Source: Oleisolibacter albus (GTDB lineage: Bacteria > Pseudomonadota > Alphaproteobacteria > Azospirillales > Azospirillaceae). Taken from it: 64,000 nt of DNA. Position 1 is the stretch's first letter, and every line of letters begins with the position of its first letter. The position numbers were made by a program, and so were the translations under genes. The DNA is taken from assembly GCF_003336875.1 (NCBI RefSeq), contig NZ_QGNJ01000001.1:579427-643426 (forward strand), written 5' to 3'. This document shows, piece by piece, positions 46,296 through 54,906 of this stretch. The notes beneath the pieces were generated by a model. It was not told where the DNA came from. It worked only from the letters and a program-made list of their open reading frames with translations, and searched no databases.

Positions 46296-48839
46296 GTGAC
46301 TGACGCCCCTGCCCTTGTGGCCCCGCCCGCACCCCGGTCCCCGGCGGAGATCGACGGTGCTTGGGACGAGATGGTCACCGGCGGCGGCGGCGTGCGTCCG
46401 CACTGGCTGCGCTTCCTCAGCGCCCATGGGCCGTTCACCGCCGAGGCCCTGGCCGAGCGGTGGGAGGCGGCACGGCGGCTGCTGTTCCAGAACGGCGTGA
46501 CCTACACGGTCTATGCCGGCGGCGGCGAGCGGCCCTGGCCGCTGGACCCGTTGCCGCTGCTGCTGCCGGAGGAGGAATGGCAGGCGCTGGCGGCCGGCCT
46601 GCGTCAGCGCGCCCGCCTGCTGGAGGCGCTTCTGGCCGACCTCTACGGCCCGCAGACCCTGGTCCGCGAGGGCGTCATCCCCCCGGTCCTGCTCCATGCC
46701 GATCCGGGCTTCCTGCGGCCCTGCCATGGCCTGCCGGCCGTGGGCGGCCTGCGGCTGCCGCTGCTGGCCGTCGATCTGCTGCGCGGCGGCGACGGCGCCT
46801 GGCGCGTGCTGGCCTGCCGCACCCAGGCTCCGGTGGGGGCCGGCTACGCGCTTGAGAACCGTGCCGTGCTGAGCCAGACCCAGGCCGATTCGTTCCGGGC
46901 CTGCAACGTTGACCGGCTGGCCCCCTTCTTCGAACAGTTGCGCCAGACCCTGGCCCGCATCGCCCCGCGCCGCTCAGGCCCGGACGGCGCCCCCCGCGCC
47001 GTGCTGCTGACCCCTGGCCCCTACAACGAGGCCTATTTCGAGCATGCCTATCTCGCCCGCTGGCTGGGGCTGACCCTGGCCGAGGGCGCGGATCTGACCG
47101 TGCGCGACCAGGCGCTCTACCTCAAGACCCTGGCCGGGCTGGAGCGGGTCGATGTGGTGCTGCGCCGGGTCGATGATCTCTATTGCGACCCGCTGGAGCT
47201 GCGGCTGGACAGCACGCTGGGCATTCCCGGTCTGGTCCAGGCCGTGCGGGCGGGAACGGTGGCGGTGGCCAATGCCCTGGGCTCCGGTCTGGCCGACAGC
47301 CCGGCCCTGTTGAGCCGCACCGCCCCCCTCTGCCGCCGGCTGCTGGACGAGGAGCCGCTGCTGGCCGATGTCCCCACCCTCTGGGGGGGCGATGCCGACG
47401 GCCGCGCCGGCCTGCTGGCCGGGCTGGACCGGCTGCTGTTCCTGCCGGCCTTCTCCGCCGCCCGCACCGGCCCGCCCCTGTTCGGGCCCGACCTTTCCGC
47501 CGCCGGGCGCGCGGCCCTGGCCGCGGCCATTGCCGCCCGTCCGCAGGACTGGATCGCCCAGGCGCCGCTGCCGCCCTCCACCGCGCCGGTCTGGCGCGAG
47601 GGTCGGGTCGATGCGCGGCCGCTGGTGCTGCGCGCCTTCCTCTGTGCCCGGGAGGAGGCGGACGGCTGGGACTGGCAGGTCATGCCCGGCGGGCTGGCCC
47701 GCATCAGCGCCGACGGACGCCATGCCGCCGTGTCTCTGCAACAGGGGACCGGGGCCAAGGATGTCTGGGTTCTGGGCAGCGGCACGCCCCTGCGCCGCCG
47801 CGACGGCGATGCCCAGCGCGATCCCGCCCCGGTGGCCGGCGACCTGCCCAGCCGGGCCGCCGACCATCTGTTCTGGGTCGGGCGCTATGCCGAGCGGGCC
47901 GACGGCGCCGTGCGTCTGCTGCGGGCCGCGGCGGCCCGGCTGGCCGATGACAGCCGGCCGGGCGCCCAGGACGCGCTGGTGCCGCTGCTGCGCCTGCTGG
48001 GCTGGTCGGGCATGGTGCCCCTGGCCGTCACCGATCTGGCCCTCAGCGATCAGCCCGGCGCCGACGGGGTGCGCGCCATGCGGCAGGCCCTGCGGATCGT
48101 CGCCGATCCGCAGAATCCGGGTGGGCTGCACGCGGCCATCGGCCATCTGCGGCGGGCCGCCGTCAGTGTGCGCGACCGGCTGCCGCCGGACGGGGCGCGG
48201 CTGCTGGCCGTGGCCGAGGCCCAGCTTGCGGGGTTGCAGGCCGGCGATGTCGCCGGGCTGCAGCTGGCCCTGGATGATCTGGCCGCCACCCTGGCGGCCC
48301 TGGCCGGGCTGGAGCTGGACGGCATGTCCCGCGGCCCCGGCTGGCGCTTCCTGGTGCTGGGCCGGCGGCTGGAACGGGCCATCGCCCTGGTCGGGCGCTT
48401 CCAGGGCTGCGGTCTGACCCACGCCGCCCCCCCTCTCCTGGGACGGACCCTGGTGGCGACGCTGGAGGTGCTGCTGGAGCTGGCCCAGGCCGGACCCGCC
48501 TATCGCGAGCGTCATCCGGCCGGCCTGCGGCGCGAGCCGGCGCTGGCCCTGCTGCTGGCCGATGCGGAGCATCCGCGCAGCCTGCTGTTCCAGCTGGAGG
48601 CCATGGAGCGTCAGCTGGCCCGCCTGCCCGAGGCGCCGGCCCAGGCCGCCGACCTCAGCCCCACGGCCGTGGCCCGGTCCCTGCTCCAGGCCGGCCGGAC
48701 GCTGGCCACCGATCCCGACGCGGCCCGCGACCCCGCGGCCCTGGCCCGGCTGGTGGAGCGGCTGAGCCGGTCCCTGCCCGACCTGTCCACCCTGCTGTCC
48801 CAGGCCTATTTCGCCCATGCCTTCGCCCGCCCGACCTGA
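46296..48839 (+). CDS. Fused circularly permuted ATP-grasp and alpha-E protein
   Basis: 847 residues from a GTG start. Residues ~20-480 are a circularly permuted type 2 ATP-grasp region (DUF404/407: GVTYTVYAGGGERPWPLDPL, YGPQTLVREGVIPP, LLTPGPYNEAYFEHAYLARW, VVLRRVDDLYCDPLELR, ALGSGLADSPALL). Residues ~520-840 are an alpha-E domain (DUF403: LPSRAADHLFWVGRYAERAD, RGPGWRFLVLGRRLERAIAL, LQLALDDLAATLAALAGL). In many bacteria these are separate genes next to a transglutaminase; here they are fused and the transglutaminase follows at once. A role in making or modifying a peptide or protein is inferred, but the substrate is unknown. Confidence 0.92.
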   Translation: MTDAPALVAPPAPRSPAEIDGAWDEMVTGGGGVRPHWLRFLSAHGPFTAEALAERWEAARRLLFQNGVTYTVYAGGGERPWPLDPLPLLLPEEEWQALAAGLRQRARLLEALLADLYGPQTLVREGVIPPVLLHADPGFLRPCHGLPAVGGLRLPLLAVDLLRGGDGAWRVLACRTQAPVGAGYALENRAVLSQTQADSFRACNVDRLAPFFEQLRQTLARIAPRRSGPDGAPRAVLLTPGPYNEAYFEHAYLARWLGLTLAEGADLTVRDQALYLKTLAGLERVDVVLRRVDDLYCDPLELRLDSTLGIPGLVQAVRAGTVAVANALGSGLADSPALLSRTAPLCRRLLDEEPLLADVPTLWGGDADGRAGLLAGLDRLLFLPAFSAARTGPPLFGPDLSAAGRAALAAAIAARPQDWIAQAPLPPSTAPVWREGRVDARPLVLRAFLCAREEADGWDWQVMPGGLARISADGRHAAVSLQQGTGAKDVWVLGSGTPLRRRDGDAQRDPAPVAGDLPSRAADHLFWVGRYAERADGAVRLLRAAAARLADDSRPGAQDALVPLLRLLGWSGMVPLAVTDLALSDQPGADGVRAMRQALRIVADPQNPGGLHAAIGHLRRAAVSVRDRLPPDGARLLAVAEAQLAGLQAGDVAGLQLALDDLAATLAALAGLELDGMSRGPGWRFLVLGRRLERAIALVGRFQGCGLTHAAPPLLGRTLVATLEVLLELAQAGPAYRERHPAGLRREPALALLLADAEHPRSLLFQLEAMERQLARLPEAPAQAADLSPTAVARSLLQAGRTLATDPDAARDPAALARLVERLSRSLPDLSTLLSQAYFAHAFARPT

Positions 48840-49812
48840 CGGCCCCGCCGCCGCACCGGCCCGACCGGACACGCCGGAGACCCACGGGCCGCTCCCGCCG
48901 GCCACGGGCGCGCCCGCCGAGGCCGGGCCGGGGGCCGCCTATCGCTGCCGCCACATCACCCGCTACAGCTATGCCGAGCCGGTGACCGGCAGCCAGCTCA
49001 TCGCCCATCTGGCCCCCCGGCCGCATCCGCACCAGCGCGGCGGCATCGCCCGGCTGCTGGTGGAGCCGGCACCGGCGGTGGCCGTGGACCGGCTGGACTG
49101 GTTCGGCAATCCCGTCACCTATGCCGCCATCGACACACCCCACCGCAGCCTGACGGTGACGGCGGAGCTGGAGATCGCGGTGGCGGCGCTGCCCCTGCCC
49201 GACCCCGCCGCGACCCCGCCCTGGGAGAGGGTGGCCGCCGCCGCGGCAGCCGCCGCGGAGCCGGTGGAGTTCCTCCAGCCCAGCCCGCTGGTGCCGGTGC
49301 CCGATACCGCCCTGGCCGCCGCCCTGGCCGACTTCACCGCCCCCAGCTTTCCGCCGGGCCGGCCGGTGCTGGCGGGGCTGCTGGACCTGACCCGGCGCAT
49401 CCAGGCCGAATTCACCTTCGAGACCGGGGTGACCACCCCCGGCACTCCGGTGGCCGAGGTGCTGCGCCTGCGCCGGGGCGTGTGCCAGGACTTCGCCCAT
49501 CTGATGATCGCCGCCCTGCGGCGGCTGGGCCTGCCCGCCCGCTATGTCAGCGGCTATCTCCGCACCCTGCCGCCGCCGGGGCAGCCGCGCCTGGTGGGAG
49601 CCGACGCCAGCCATGCCTGGGTCCAGGCCTGGTGCGGGGAAGCGCCGGGCTGGATCGACCTGGACCCCACCAACGGCCGCCCGGCCGACACCGACCACAT
49701 CACCCTGGCCTGGGGCCGGGATTACGACGATGTCTGCCCCCTGCGCGGCGTCATCCTGGGCGGCGGTGTACAGACGCTGGAGGTCAGCGTCGATGTGGAG
49801 CCGCTGGGCTGA
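48817..49812 (+). CDS. Transglutaminase-family cysteine protease-like protein
   Basis: 331 residues, overlapping the ATP-grasp gene by 23 bases. A Pro/Ala leader precedes the N-terminal beta region (CRHITRYSYAEPVTGSQLIA). The transglutaminase core has the Cys in LRRGVCQDFAHLMIAALRRL, the His in GADASHAWVQAWC and the Asp in WIDLDPTNGRP, so the Cys-His-Asp triad is complete. It is the usual partner of the ATP-grasp/alpha-E pair. A degraded copy of its catalytic segment lies at 50552-50748. Shortly after the stop, CGATGGCG...CGCCCCATCG (49820-49843) can form a weak hairpin. Confidence 0.92.
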   Translation: MPSPARPDGPAAAPARPDTPETHGPLPPATGAPAEAGPGAAYRCRHITRYSYAEPVTGSQLIAHLAPRPHPHQRGGIARLLVEPAPAVAVDRLDWFGNPVTYAAIDTPHRSLTVTAELEIAVAALPLPDPAATPPWERVAAAAAAAAEPVEFLQPSPLVPVPDTALAAALADFTAPSFPPGRPVLAGLLDLTRRIQAEFTFETGVTTPGTPVAEVLRLRRGVCQDFAHLMIAALRRLGLPARYVSGYLRTLPPPGQPRLVGADASHAWVQAWCGEAPGWIDLDPTNGRPADTDHITLAWGRDYDDVCPLRGVILGGGVQTLEVSVDVEPLG

Positions 49813-49970
49813 AGCCCGTCGATGGCGGGAAAACGCCCCATCGCCGGACACCCGATTCCATGCCGAGATTTCGCTCGCCTGACACAACGAAAAAGATATA
49901 ATAATAAGATATATGCAACCGATCCGGAGTCCTGCGGATCCGCTGGCACGGACAGGGAAGGAACCGAGAC

Positions 49971-50372
49971 ATGCCGTATATCCTGACCCCCGCTCAAGAC
50001 ACGATGGCCATTGCGGAACGGGAATTTGGGACCTCATCCCCCCAGGTGCAGTTCACGCTTTTCACCTCCTGCATCGGCGTGCTTTCGCTGCGGAACGGTG
50101 CCGTGACCGGCGTTCATCTCTCGATCACCGCCGAGGACGGGACGCTGTTCGACGATGCGGCAGCGAATCAAGTGGCCCAGATCATCGGCCAATGGGATCA
50201 GATCAAGGTGATCGGCCGCATCGATTATTGGGAGAACCCGGCAAACGGCGTGACTGCGGCCTTTAACAATATGCTTCAGCTCCTGGGGGTCCCGCCGGAC
50301 AATCTCTACCAGTTGGCCGATGGCATCTATGGCGGCGAAGACGACGGCGGCACACTGGAGATCACCTACTGA
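49971..50372 (+). CDS. Small orphan protein, possible CheD/CNF-like Cys-His fold
   Basis: 133 residues; GGAAGGAA lies 7 bases upstream of the ATG, and an A/T-rich patch before it (49890-49918) suits a promoter. No family is recognised. The segment VQFTLFTSCIGVLSLRNGAV / TGVHLSITAEDG resembles the core of CheD-type glutamine deamidases, which have a Thr/Ser-Cys strand followed ~15-17 residues later by a His on the next strand; here C34 and H49. The C-terminal half (DDAAANQVAQIIGQWDQIKV, GRIDYWENPANGVTAAFNNM) is mixed alpha/beta and could complete such a domain. Codon use is less extreme in GC than its neighbours. The deamidase idea is speculative; that it is a gene is well supported. Confidence 0.8.
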   Translation: MPYILTPAQDTMAIAEREFGTSSPQVQFTLFTSCIGVLSLRNGAVTGVHLSITAEDGTLFDDAAANQVAQIIGQWDQIKVIGRIDYWENPANGVTAAFNNMLQLLGVPPDNLYQLADGIYGGEDDGGTLEITY

Positions 50373-50433
50373 CCAGGCGGTCTGCGCCGCCAAGCCGCCG
50401 GTGCAGACCGCTGATGCAGACCGCGGAAATGGA

Positions 50434-50463
50434 AAGGTCGCACCGGCTGCCCGGTGCGACCTT
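50434..50463. terminator. Duplicate hairpin (copy of the prfC-side terminator)
   Basis: AAGGTCGCACCGG and CCGGTGCGACCTT form a perfect 13-bp stem with a CTGC loop. It is the counterpart of the hairpin at 56055-56086, within a longer duplicated stretch. The two stems differ by one compensatory pair (T-A here, G-C there), so base pairing is preserved. It lies 61 bases after the small orphan gene and probably ends it. Confidence 0.75.
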
Positions 50464-50504
50464 CGCCCGTCCGATCACCCGGCGCCCCTCCGATCACCCG
50501 GCGG

Positions 50505-50551
50505 GCGGCCGGGGCGGCCAATAGCTTGTTCTGCCCGCAGGCCTTCAGGAC
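50505..50551 (-). pseudogene. Decayed copy of the prfC 3' end
   Basis: The stretch with GCTTGTTCTGC, CGCAGGCCTTCAGGA (50524-50550) matches the last codons of prfC (56136-56161: CCTTGTTCTGC, CGCGGGTCTTCAGGA) in the same orientation. The upstream bases (50409-50470) match the sequence between the permease gene and prfC (56031-56092). It joins directly to a fragment of the transglutaminase gene at about 50552. It is too short and changed to encode anything. Confidence 0.7.
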
Positions 50552-50748
50552 GTTGCTGGACCCGGCGCATCCGGGCCGAATTCACCGTCGAGACCGGGGG
50601 CACCAGCCCCGGTACCCCTGTGGCCGCGGTGCTGCGCCTGCGCCAGGGCGTGTACCGGGACTTCGCCCCTCTGATGATCGCCGCCCTGCGGCGGCCTGCG
50701 CGCCCGCGATGCCAGCGGCTCTCCCGCCCCCTGTCCGCACGCCGCGCT
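50552..50748 (+). pseudogene. Decayed internal fragment of the transglutaminase gene
   Basis: About 197 bases align with 49378-49578 of the intact gene at high identity (for example GCTGCGCCTGCGCC and CTGATGATCGCCGCCCTGCG are unchanged). Relative to the intact gene it has a 6-base deletion near 50560 and a short frame-breaking deletion near 50694. The catalytic Cys codon is now Tyr (GVCQDFAHL has become GVYRDFAPL). It lacks a start and the region after the catalytic His. It is clearly non-functional. Confidence 0.88.
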
Positions 50749-50903
50749 GCTGTCCGGCGCCGGCTTGGAAAAGGCCCCGGATGGGGGGGCAGACAGGGAA
50801 GATTTAAAGGGACAAGCGGCACCCGGTTATTCCCTTGCTAAACGTCGGCCAAGGAGAGACAGAGGAAACACCTTCCTTTTCGGCGCCGGAGAGCACCGCG
50901 CGA

Positions 50904-52640
50904 ATGAACCAGGCGGACCCTCCCTCCCCCTCGACCGCAGAGATCCGGCAGCAGCTAGACCGGTTGCGGCAGAGCGTCGCGTTCGCCGGATCGGAACGCC
51001 TGGTGGCGTTTCTTGACTTCGTGGTCGAGGAGACCCTTGCCGGCCGGGGGGCGCTGCTGAAAGAAACGGTCATCGGCAACGCGGTCTATGGCCGCCAACC
51101 GCCCTACGATCCCCGCATCGACTCCACCGTGCGCGTGGAGGCACGGCGGCTCCGCGGCAAGCTGAAGGCCCATTACGCCGGCGAAGGACATACCGATCCC
51201 GTCGTCATCGACCTGCCCACCGGCCGGTATACCCCTCGGTTTTCCCTCCGGGCCGGATCCCCATCGCCGCATGATCCGATGGGGGAGAAAGGCGCCATCT
51301 TCGAAAAGGGGCGCGGCGCGGCCGTTGCCGTCATGCCGTTCCACGCCTTGTCCGCCGACCCGGCGGATGAGACCTTCGCCGACGGTCTGACCGACGAGTT
51401 GATCTTCACCCTGGGCCGGGTGCATGGCTTGCGCATCACGTCGCGCAGCATGGCTTTTCAATACAAGAACAAGCCCCCGTCCCTGACGGACCTGGCCCGC
51501 GAACTCGGTGTGGATGCCGTCCTGCAGGGAACCGTGCGGCGCGAAGGCGACATGCTGCGCGTCACTGTCGAGCTTTCCAATCCTCAGGGCTTCGTCATGT
51601 GGTCGGACCGTTTCGATGCGCCGGGGCACGAACGGATGCGCCTGCAGGAACAGATCGCCATAACACTGTCCAGCCGGGTCCGCCTGGACAGTTCCCAGAT
51701 CCGCGCCCAGCGGGCCGGACCCGGACCTGAAGCGCTGGATGCCCATGCCAGGATTTACCGCGCGCGGCAACTGCTGGATCAACAGACCCCGGCGACGCTG
51801 CGGGAAGCACTGGAGATCTTCACCGAGGTCAGCCTCTCGACCTCGGATTACGCACGCGGACATTCGGGCATTGCCGACTGCCAGTGCGACCTGTTCCGCC
51901 TGGGACTGACCGGCCGTGATGACGCGGCTTCGATCGCAAGGCAGGCCATCCGCCGCGCGTTGGAGATCGACCCGCTTTCGGTCGAGGCGCGGACCGCCCA
52001 GGCCACCGTGTCCGCCTGGCTGGAATGGGACCGCGATGCCGCGCAGCGATACTTCCAGGACGCCATGTCCAAGGGCGGGACCGCGCGCACGGCGCGGCTG
52101 TTCGGCGTGCATCTGACCTATGTGGAACGCCATGACGAGGCCGCCCGGCTGTTCCGCGATGCCAGGGCCATGGAACCGTTTTCCGTGCAGCAGGATATCG
52201 CCGAAGCCGTCAGCCATTATCAGGCGCGGCGGTTCCGGCTGCTGACAGACGTGACACCGCGCGCCGCGCCGCCGGAAGTTCTGGTTCATATCGCGCTTGC
52301 TCATCTGTTCGGCGGTACACCAGAGGAAGCACGCCGGCTGCTGCCGGACCTTCCCCAAACCCTGGGTGAGTTCCCGCACCTGGCCCTGGCCCATGCCGAG
52401 ATCCTGGCGTGGCTGGGTGATGAGCCGCCACCGGTGCCGCCGCCGGACGCCAGTTGGTTTGCCAGGGCGACTCTCGCCGCGGCCCGGGGCGACGAAACGG
52501 GCTGCCTTGATGCCCTGGAAGCGGCCATAGCCACACAGGAGCTTCCGGCGGTGTGGATGCGGACCGACCCCCGGTTCGACCGGCTGCGCCCCACGCCCCG
52601 TTTCAACACCCTGCTGGACCGCGTGGCGCCATCCGCCTGA
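50904..52640 (+). CDS. TolB-like/TPR signalling protein
   Basis: 578 residues from the ATG at 50904 (GGAGAG ~11 bases upstream); an in-frame TTG at 50835 is another option. Residues ~10-112 are the widespread N-terminal domain typified by FAGSERLVAFLDFVVEETLA, KETVIGNAVYGRQPPYDPRI and STVRVEARRLRGKL. Residues ~138-260 are a TolB-N/FlgO-like domain (VAVMPFHALSADPADETFAD, GLTDELIFTLGRVHGLRITS, LARELGVDAVLQGTVRREGD). The rest is TPR-like repeats. Relatives often carry an adenylate cyclase or DNA-binding domain in front; none is present. It is the first gene of the cargo between the duplication scar and prfC, 102 bases before the transporter genes, and might regulate or sense for them. Confidence 0.85.
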   Translation: MNQADPPSPSTAEIRQQLDRLRQSVAFAGSERLVAFLDFVVEETLAGRGALLKETVIGNAVYGRQPPYDPRIDSTVRVEARRLRGKLKAHYAGEGHTDPVVIDLPTGRYTPRFSLRAGSPSPHDPMGEKGAIFEKGRGAAVAVMPFHALSADPADETFADGLTDELIFTLGRVHGLRITSRSMAFQYKNKPPSLTDLARELGVDAVLQGTVRREGDMLRVTVELSNPQGFVMWSDRFDAPGHERMRLQEQIAITLSSRVRLDSSQIRAQRAGPGPEALDAHARIYRARQLLDQQTPATLREALEIFTEVSLSTSDYARGHSGIADCQCDLFRLGLTGRDDAASIARQAIRRALEIDPLSVEARTAQATVSAWLEWDRDAAQRYFQDAMSKGGTARTARLFGVHLTYVERHDEAARLFRDARAMEPFSVQQDIAEAVSHYQARRFRLLTDVTPRAAPPEVLVHIALAHLFGGTPEEARRLLPDLPQTLGEFPHLALAHAEILAWLGDEPPPVPPPDASWFARATLAAARGDETGCLDALEAAIATQELPAVWMRTDPRFDRLRPTPRFNTLLDRVAPSA

Positions 52641-52742
52641 AACCCCGGCCCTCACAGTTAGTCCGCGTCAACTCACATGTCCGGCCGTGGTCCGCCTTAT
52701 AGAGTGCCGGCCATCGGGGCTGACGGCTGAGGGCGAAGCATT

Positions 52743-53729
52743 GTGACGCGGTCGGTTTGGAACAAGGGGATAGCGGCGGCGGGCGTGCTCGGGGCGCTCG
52801 CCGTCCTTCTGTGGCTGGCGACCCGCCCGCCGCCGCTGACCATCCAGGGAGAGGTTTCGGCGGATCGGGTCGACATCAGCGCGCGCGTGGCCGGCCGGGT
52901 CGTGCGGCTGGCGGCCGATGTGGGCGAGACGGTGGAGAAAGGCGCGCTGCTGGCCGAGCTGGAAAGCCCGCAGCTGGTGGCCGCCCTGGGGCTGGCCCAG
53001 GCCGCGTTGTCCGTGGCCAGGGCCGATCTGGAGCGCGTCGACAGCACCCGCCCTGAAACCATTGCCGCCCGGCGCGCCGAACTGGCGGCGGCGGAAGCCG
53101 AAATCGTGCTGAACCGCGAAGCCTATAACCGGCAGGCCCAGCTTGTGCGCACGGGCAACACGCCGCAAGCGAAGGTGGACGAGGCCACCCGCAACCTGGA
53201 GACCTCCATCCGCAGGCGGGAGGCGGCACAGGCGGCCTTGCGCCTGGCTATCACCGGGGCCAGCGCCGAAGAACGGGCCCTGGCCGCCGCCCAGGTCAAG
53301 CAAGCCGAGGCCGCGCTCGACCAGCGGCGCGTGGATGTGGCCGAACTGACCATCCGCGCCCCCTTTTCGGGGCAGGTGACCACCCGCGTGGCCGACATCG
53401 GCGAAAATTTCAGTGCGGGCGCCCCCATGATCTCGCTGGTGGACATGCAGCACGCCTGGTTCACGTTCAATCTGCGCGAAGACCTGCTGAAGGGCGTCCA
53501 GATCGGCGACATTCTGCATGTCTCCGTTCCCGCCTTGGGCGGCAAGACCATTCCCGTGCGGGTAACGGTCATCAATGCCCAGGGCCAATACGCGACCTGG
53601 CGCGCGACCCGCGCCACGGGCGATTTCGACCTGCGCACGTTCGAAATCCGGGCGCACCCCACCGAGCCGGTGCAGGGGCTGCGTCCGGGCATGAGCGCGA
53701 TCGTCGTCTGGCCGGACAGGAGACCCTGA
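52743..53729 (+). CDS. HlyD-family membrane fusion protein
   Basis: 328 residues from a GTG start. It has an N-terminal membrane anchor (GIAAAGVLGALAVLLWLATR), a lipoyl half (ISARVAGRVVRLAADVGETV), a long coiled-coil hairpin (~75-190) and the second lipoyl/beta-barrel half (LTIRAPFSGQVTTRVADIGE, FTFNLREDLLKGVQIGD). It bridges an inner-membrane transporter to the outside, as YbhG/YhiI do. It is 1 base upstream of two ABC-2 permease genes, and all three appear co-transcribed. Confidence 0.92.
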   Translation: MTRSVWNKGIAAAGVLGALAVLLWLATRPPPLTIQGEVSADRVDISARVAGRVVRLAADVGETVEKGALLAELESPQLVAALGLAQAALSVARADLERVDSTRPETIAARRAELAAAEAEIVLNREAYNRQAQLVRTGNTPQAKVDEATRNLETSIRRREAAQAALRLAITGASAEERALAAAQVKQAEAALDQRRVDVAELTIRAPFSGQVTTRVADIGENFSAGAPMISLVDMQHAWFTFNLREDLLKGVQIGDILHVSVPALGGKTIPVRVTVINAQGQYATWRATRATGDFDLRTFEIRAHPTEPVQGLRPGMSAIVVWPDRRP

Positions 53730-53730
53730 C

Positions 53731-54906
53731 ATGCCCGCGCATCGGCGGGGGTTCTGGTGCGTGTTCTGGCGCGAACTGGGGTGGCTGCGCCGCCGCCGGC
53801 TTCTGGCGGGACTGGCGGTGTTCGTCCCCCTGACGCTGCTGGCCCTGCTGACCGCCATCTTCAGCGCCGGCATCGCAACCCGCCTGCCCATCGGCGTGCT
53901 CGACCTGGACGGCTCGCCCCTATCGCGGTCCCTCATTCGCATGGTCGATGCCGCGCCGGATACCGAGGTGGCCCTGCGGGTGTCCGACCTCGGCGACGGA
54001 CGAAACGCCATCCTGTCCGGGCGCATCCACGGCCTGCTCATGCTGCCCCGCCATATCGAAAGGGATGTCCAGGCCGGGCGGCGGCCCGAGGTGGTGTTCT
54101 TCTACAACACCCAGACCATGACCACCGGCAACCTCGTGCTGCGGGCGGTCAATGCCGCCGTGCCGGCCGCCGCTGCCGGACTCCGGCTGAGCCTGCGCAC
54201 AGCCCAGGGGCAAGATACGGACCTGGCGCAAGCGGCCCTGTCGCCCATTCCGGTCCAGGTCCATGCGCTGTTCAATCCCACCCTGAATTACGCCCATTTC
54301 CTGCTGGCCGCGCTGCTGCCCGCCGTGCTGCAGGTGGTGGTGGTCACCGTCACTGCCTATTCCGTGGGGCTTGATGTGGAGACGCCGCACCGCCTGCACA
54401 TCCTGCACCGGCTGGGCGGCGGATTGTGGCCGGCACTGGCGGGCAAGGTGCTGCCCTACACATTTCTGTTCCTGATGGTCCTGGGCCTGTCGGACTGGGT
54501 TCTGTTCGGATGGCTGGGACTGCCGCTGCGGGGCAATGGCGCCCTGCTTCTGGCCGGCAGCCTGCTGTTCATCCTGGCCGGCCAGCTCATCGGCATGCTG
54601 CTGGCCCTGGTGCTGAGGCCCATGGCCAGCGCCGTCAGCATCGGCACCCTGCTGATGGCACCGGCCTTTGGCTTCATGGGGGTGGGCTTCCCGCGCATGG
54701 GGATGAATGGCTTCGCCCAGGGCTGGGGCATGGGGTTGCCGGGAACCTGGTATCTGCTGGCCCGGATCGATCAGACCATACGCGGCGCGCCCGCAGCCTT
54801 GTCGTTGAAGCCTCTCCTGATCCTGGCAGCCTTCGTGGTCGCCTTGTCGGGTCTCATCGCCTGGCGACTGGAGGCCATGCGCGCCCGGCGCAGGAGGACG
54901 GCATGA
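53731..54906 (+). CDS. ABC-2 type transporter permease (first)
   Basis: 391 residues. The layout is that of YhhJ/YbhR permeases: an N-terminal membrane segment (LLAGLAVFVPLTLLALLTAI), a large periplasmic domain (IGVLDLDGSPLSRSLIRMVD, LPRHIERDVQAGRRPEVVFF, LFNPTLNYAHFLLAALLPAV) and five C-terminal membrane segments. It forms the export channel with the following permease. No ATPase gene occurs in the operon, so it must borrow one or use another energy source. Its end overlaps the next gene by 4 bases. Confidence 0.9.
   Translation: MPAHRRGFWCVFWRELGWLRRRRLLAGLAVFVPLTLLALLTAIFSAGIATRLPIGVLDLDGSPLSRSLIRMVDAAPDTEVALRVSDLGDGRNAILSGRIHGLLMLPRHIERDVQAGRRPEVVFFYNTQTMTTGNLVLRAVNAAVPAAAAGLRLSLRTAQGQDTDLAQAALSPIPVQVHALFNPTLNYAHFLLAALLPAVLQVVVVTVTAYSVGLDVETPHRLHILHRLGGGLWPALAGKVLPYTFLFLMVLGLSDWVLFGWLGLPLRGNGALLLAGSLLFILAGQLIGMLLALVLRPMASAVSIGTLLMAPAFGFMGVGFPRMGMNGFAQGWGMGLPGTWYLLARIDQTIRGAPAALSLKPLLILAAFVVALSGLIAWRLEAMRARRRRTA

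Noticed and set aside
50454..50841. Open frames spanning the duplication scar
   Set aside because: They read through decayed prfC and transglutaminase pieces, lack ribosome sites, and have lost the catalytic Cys.
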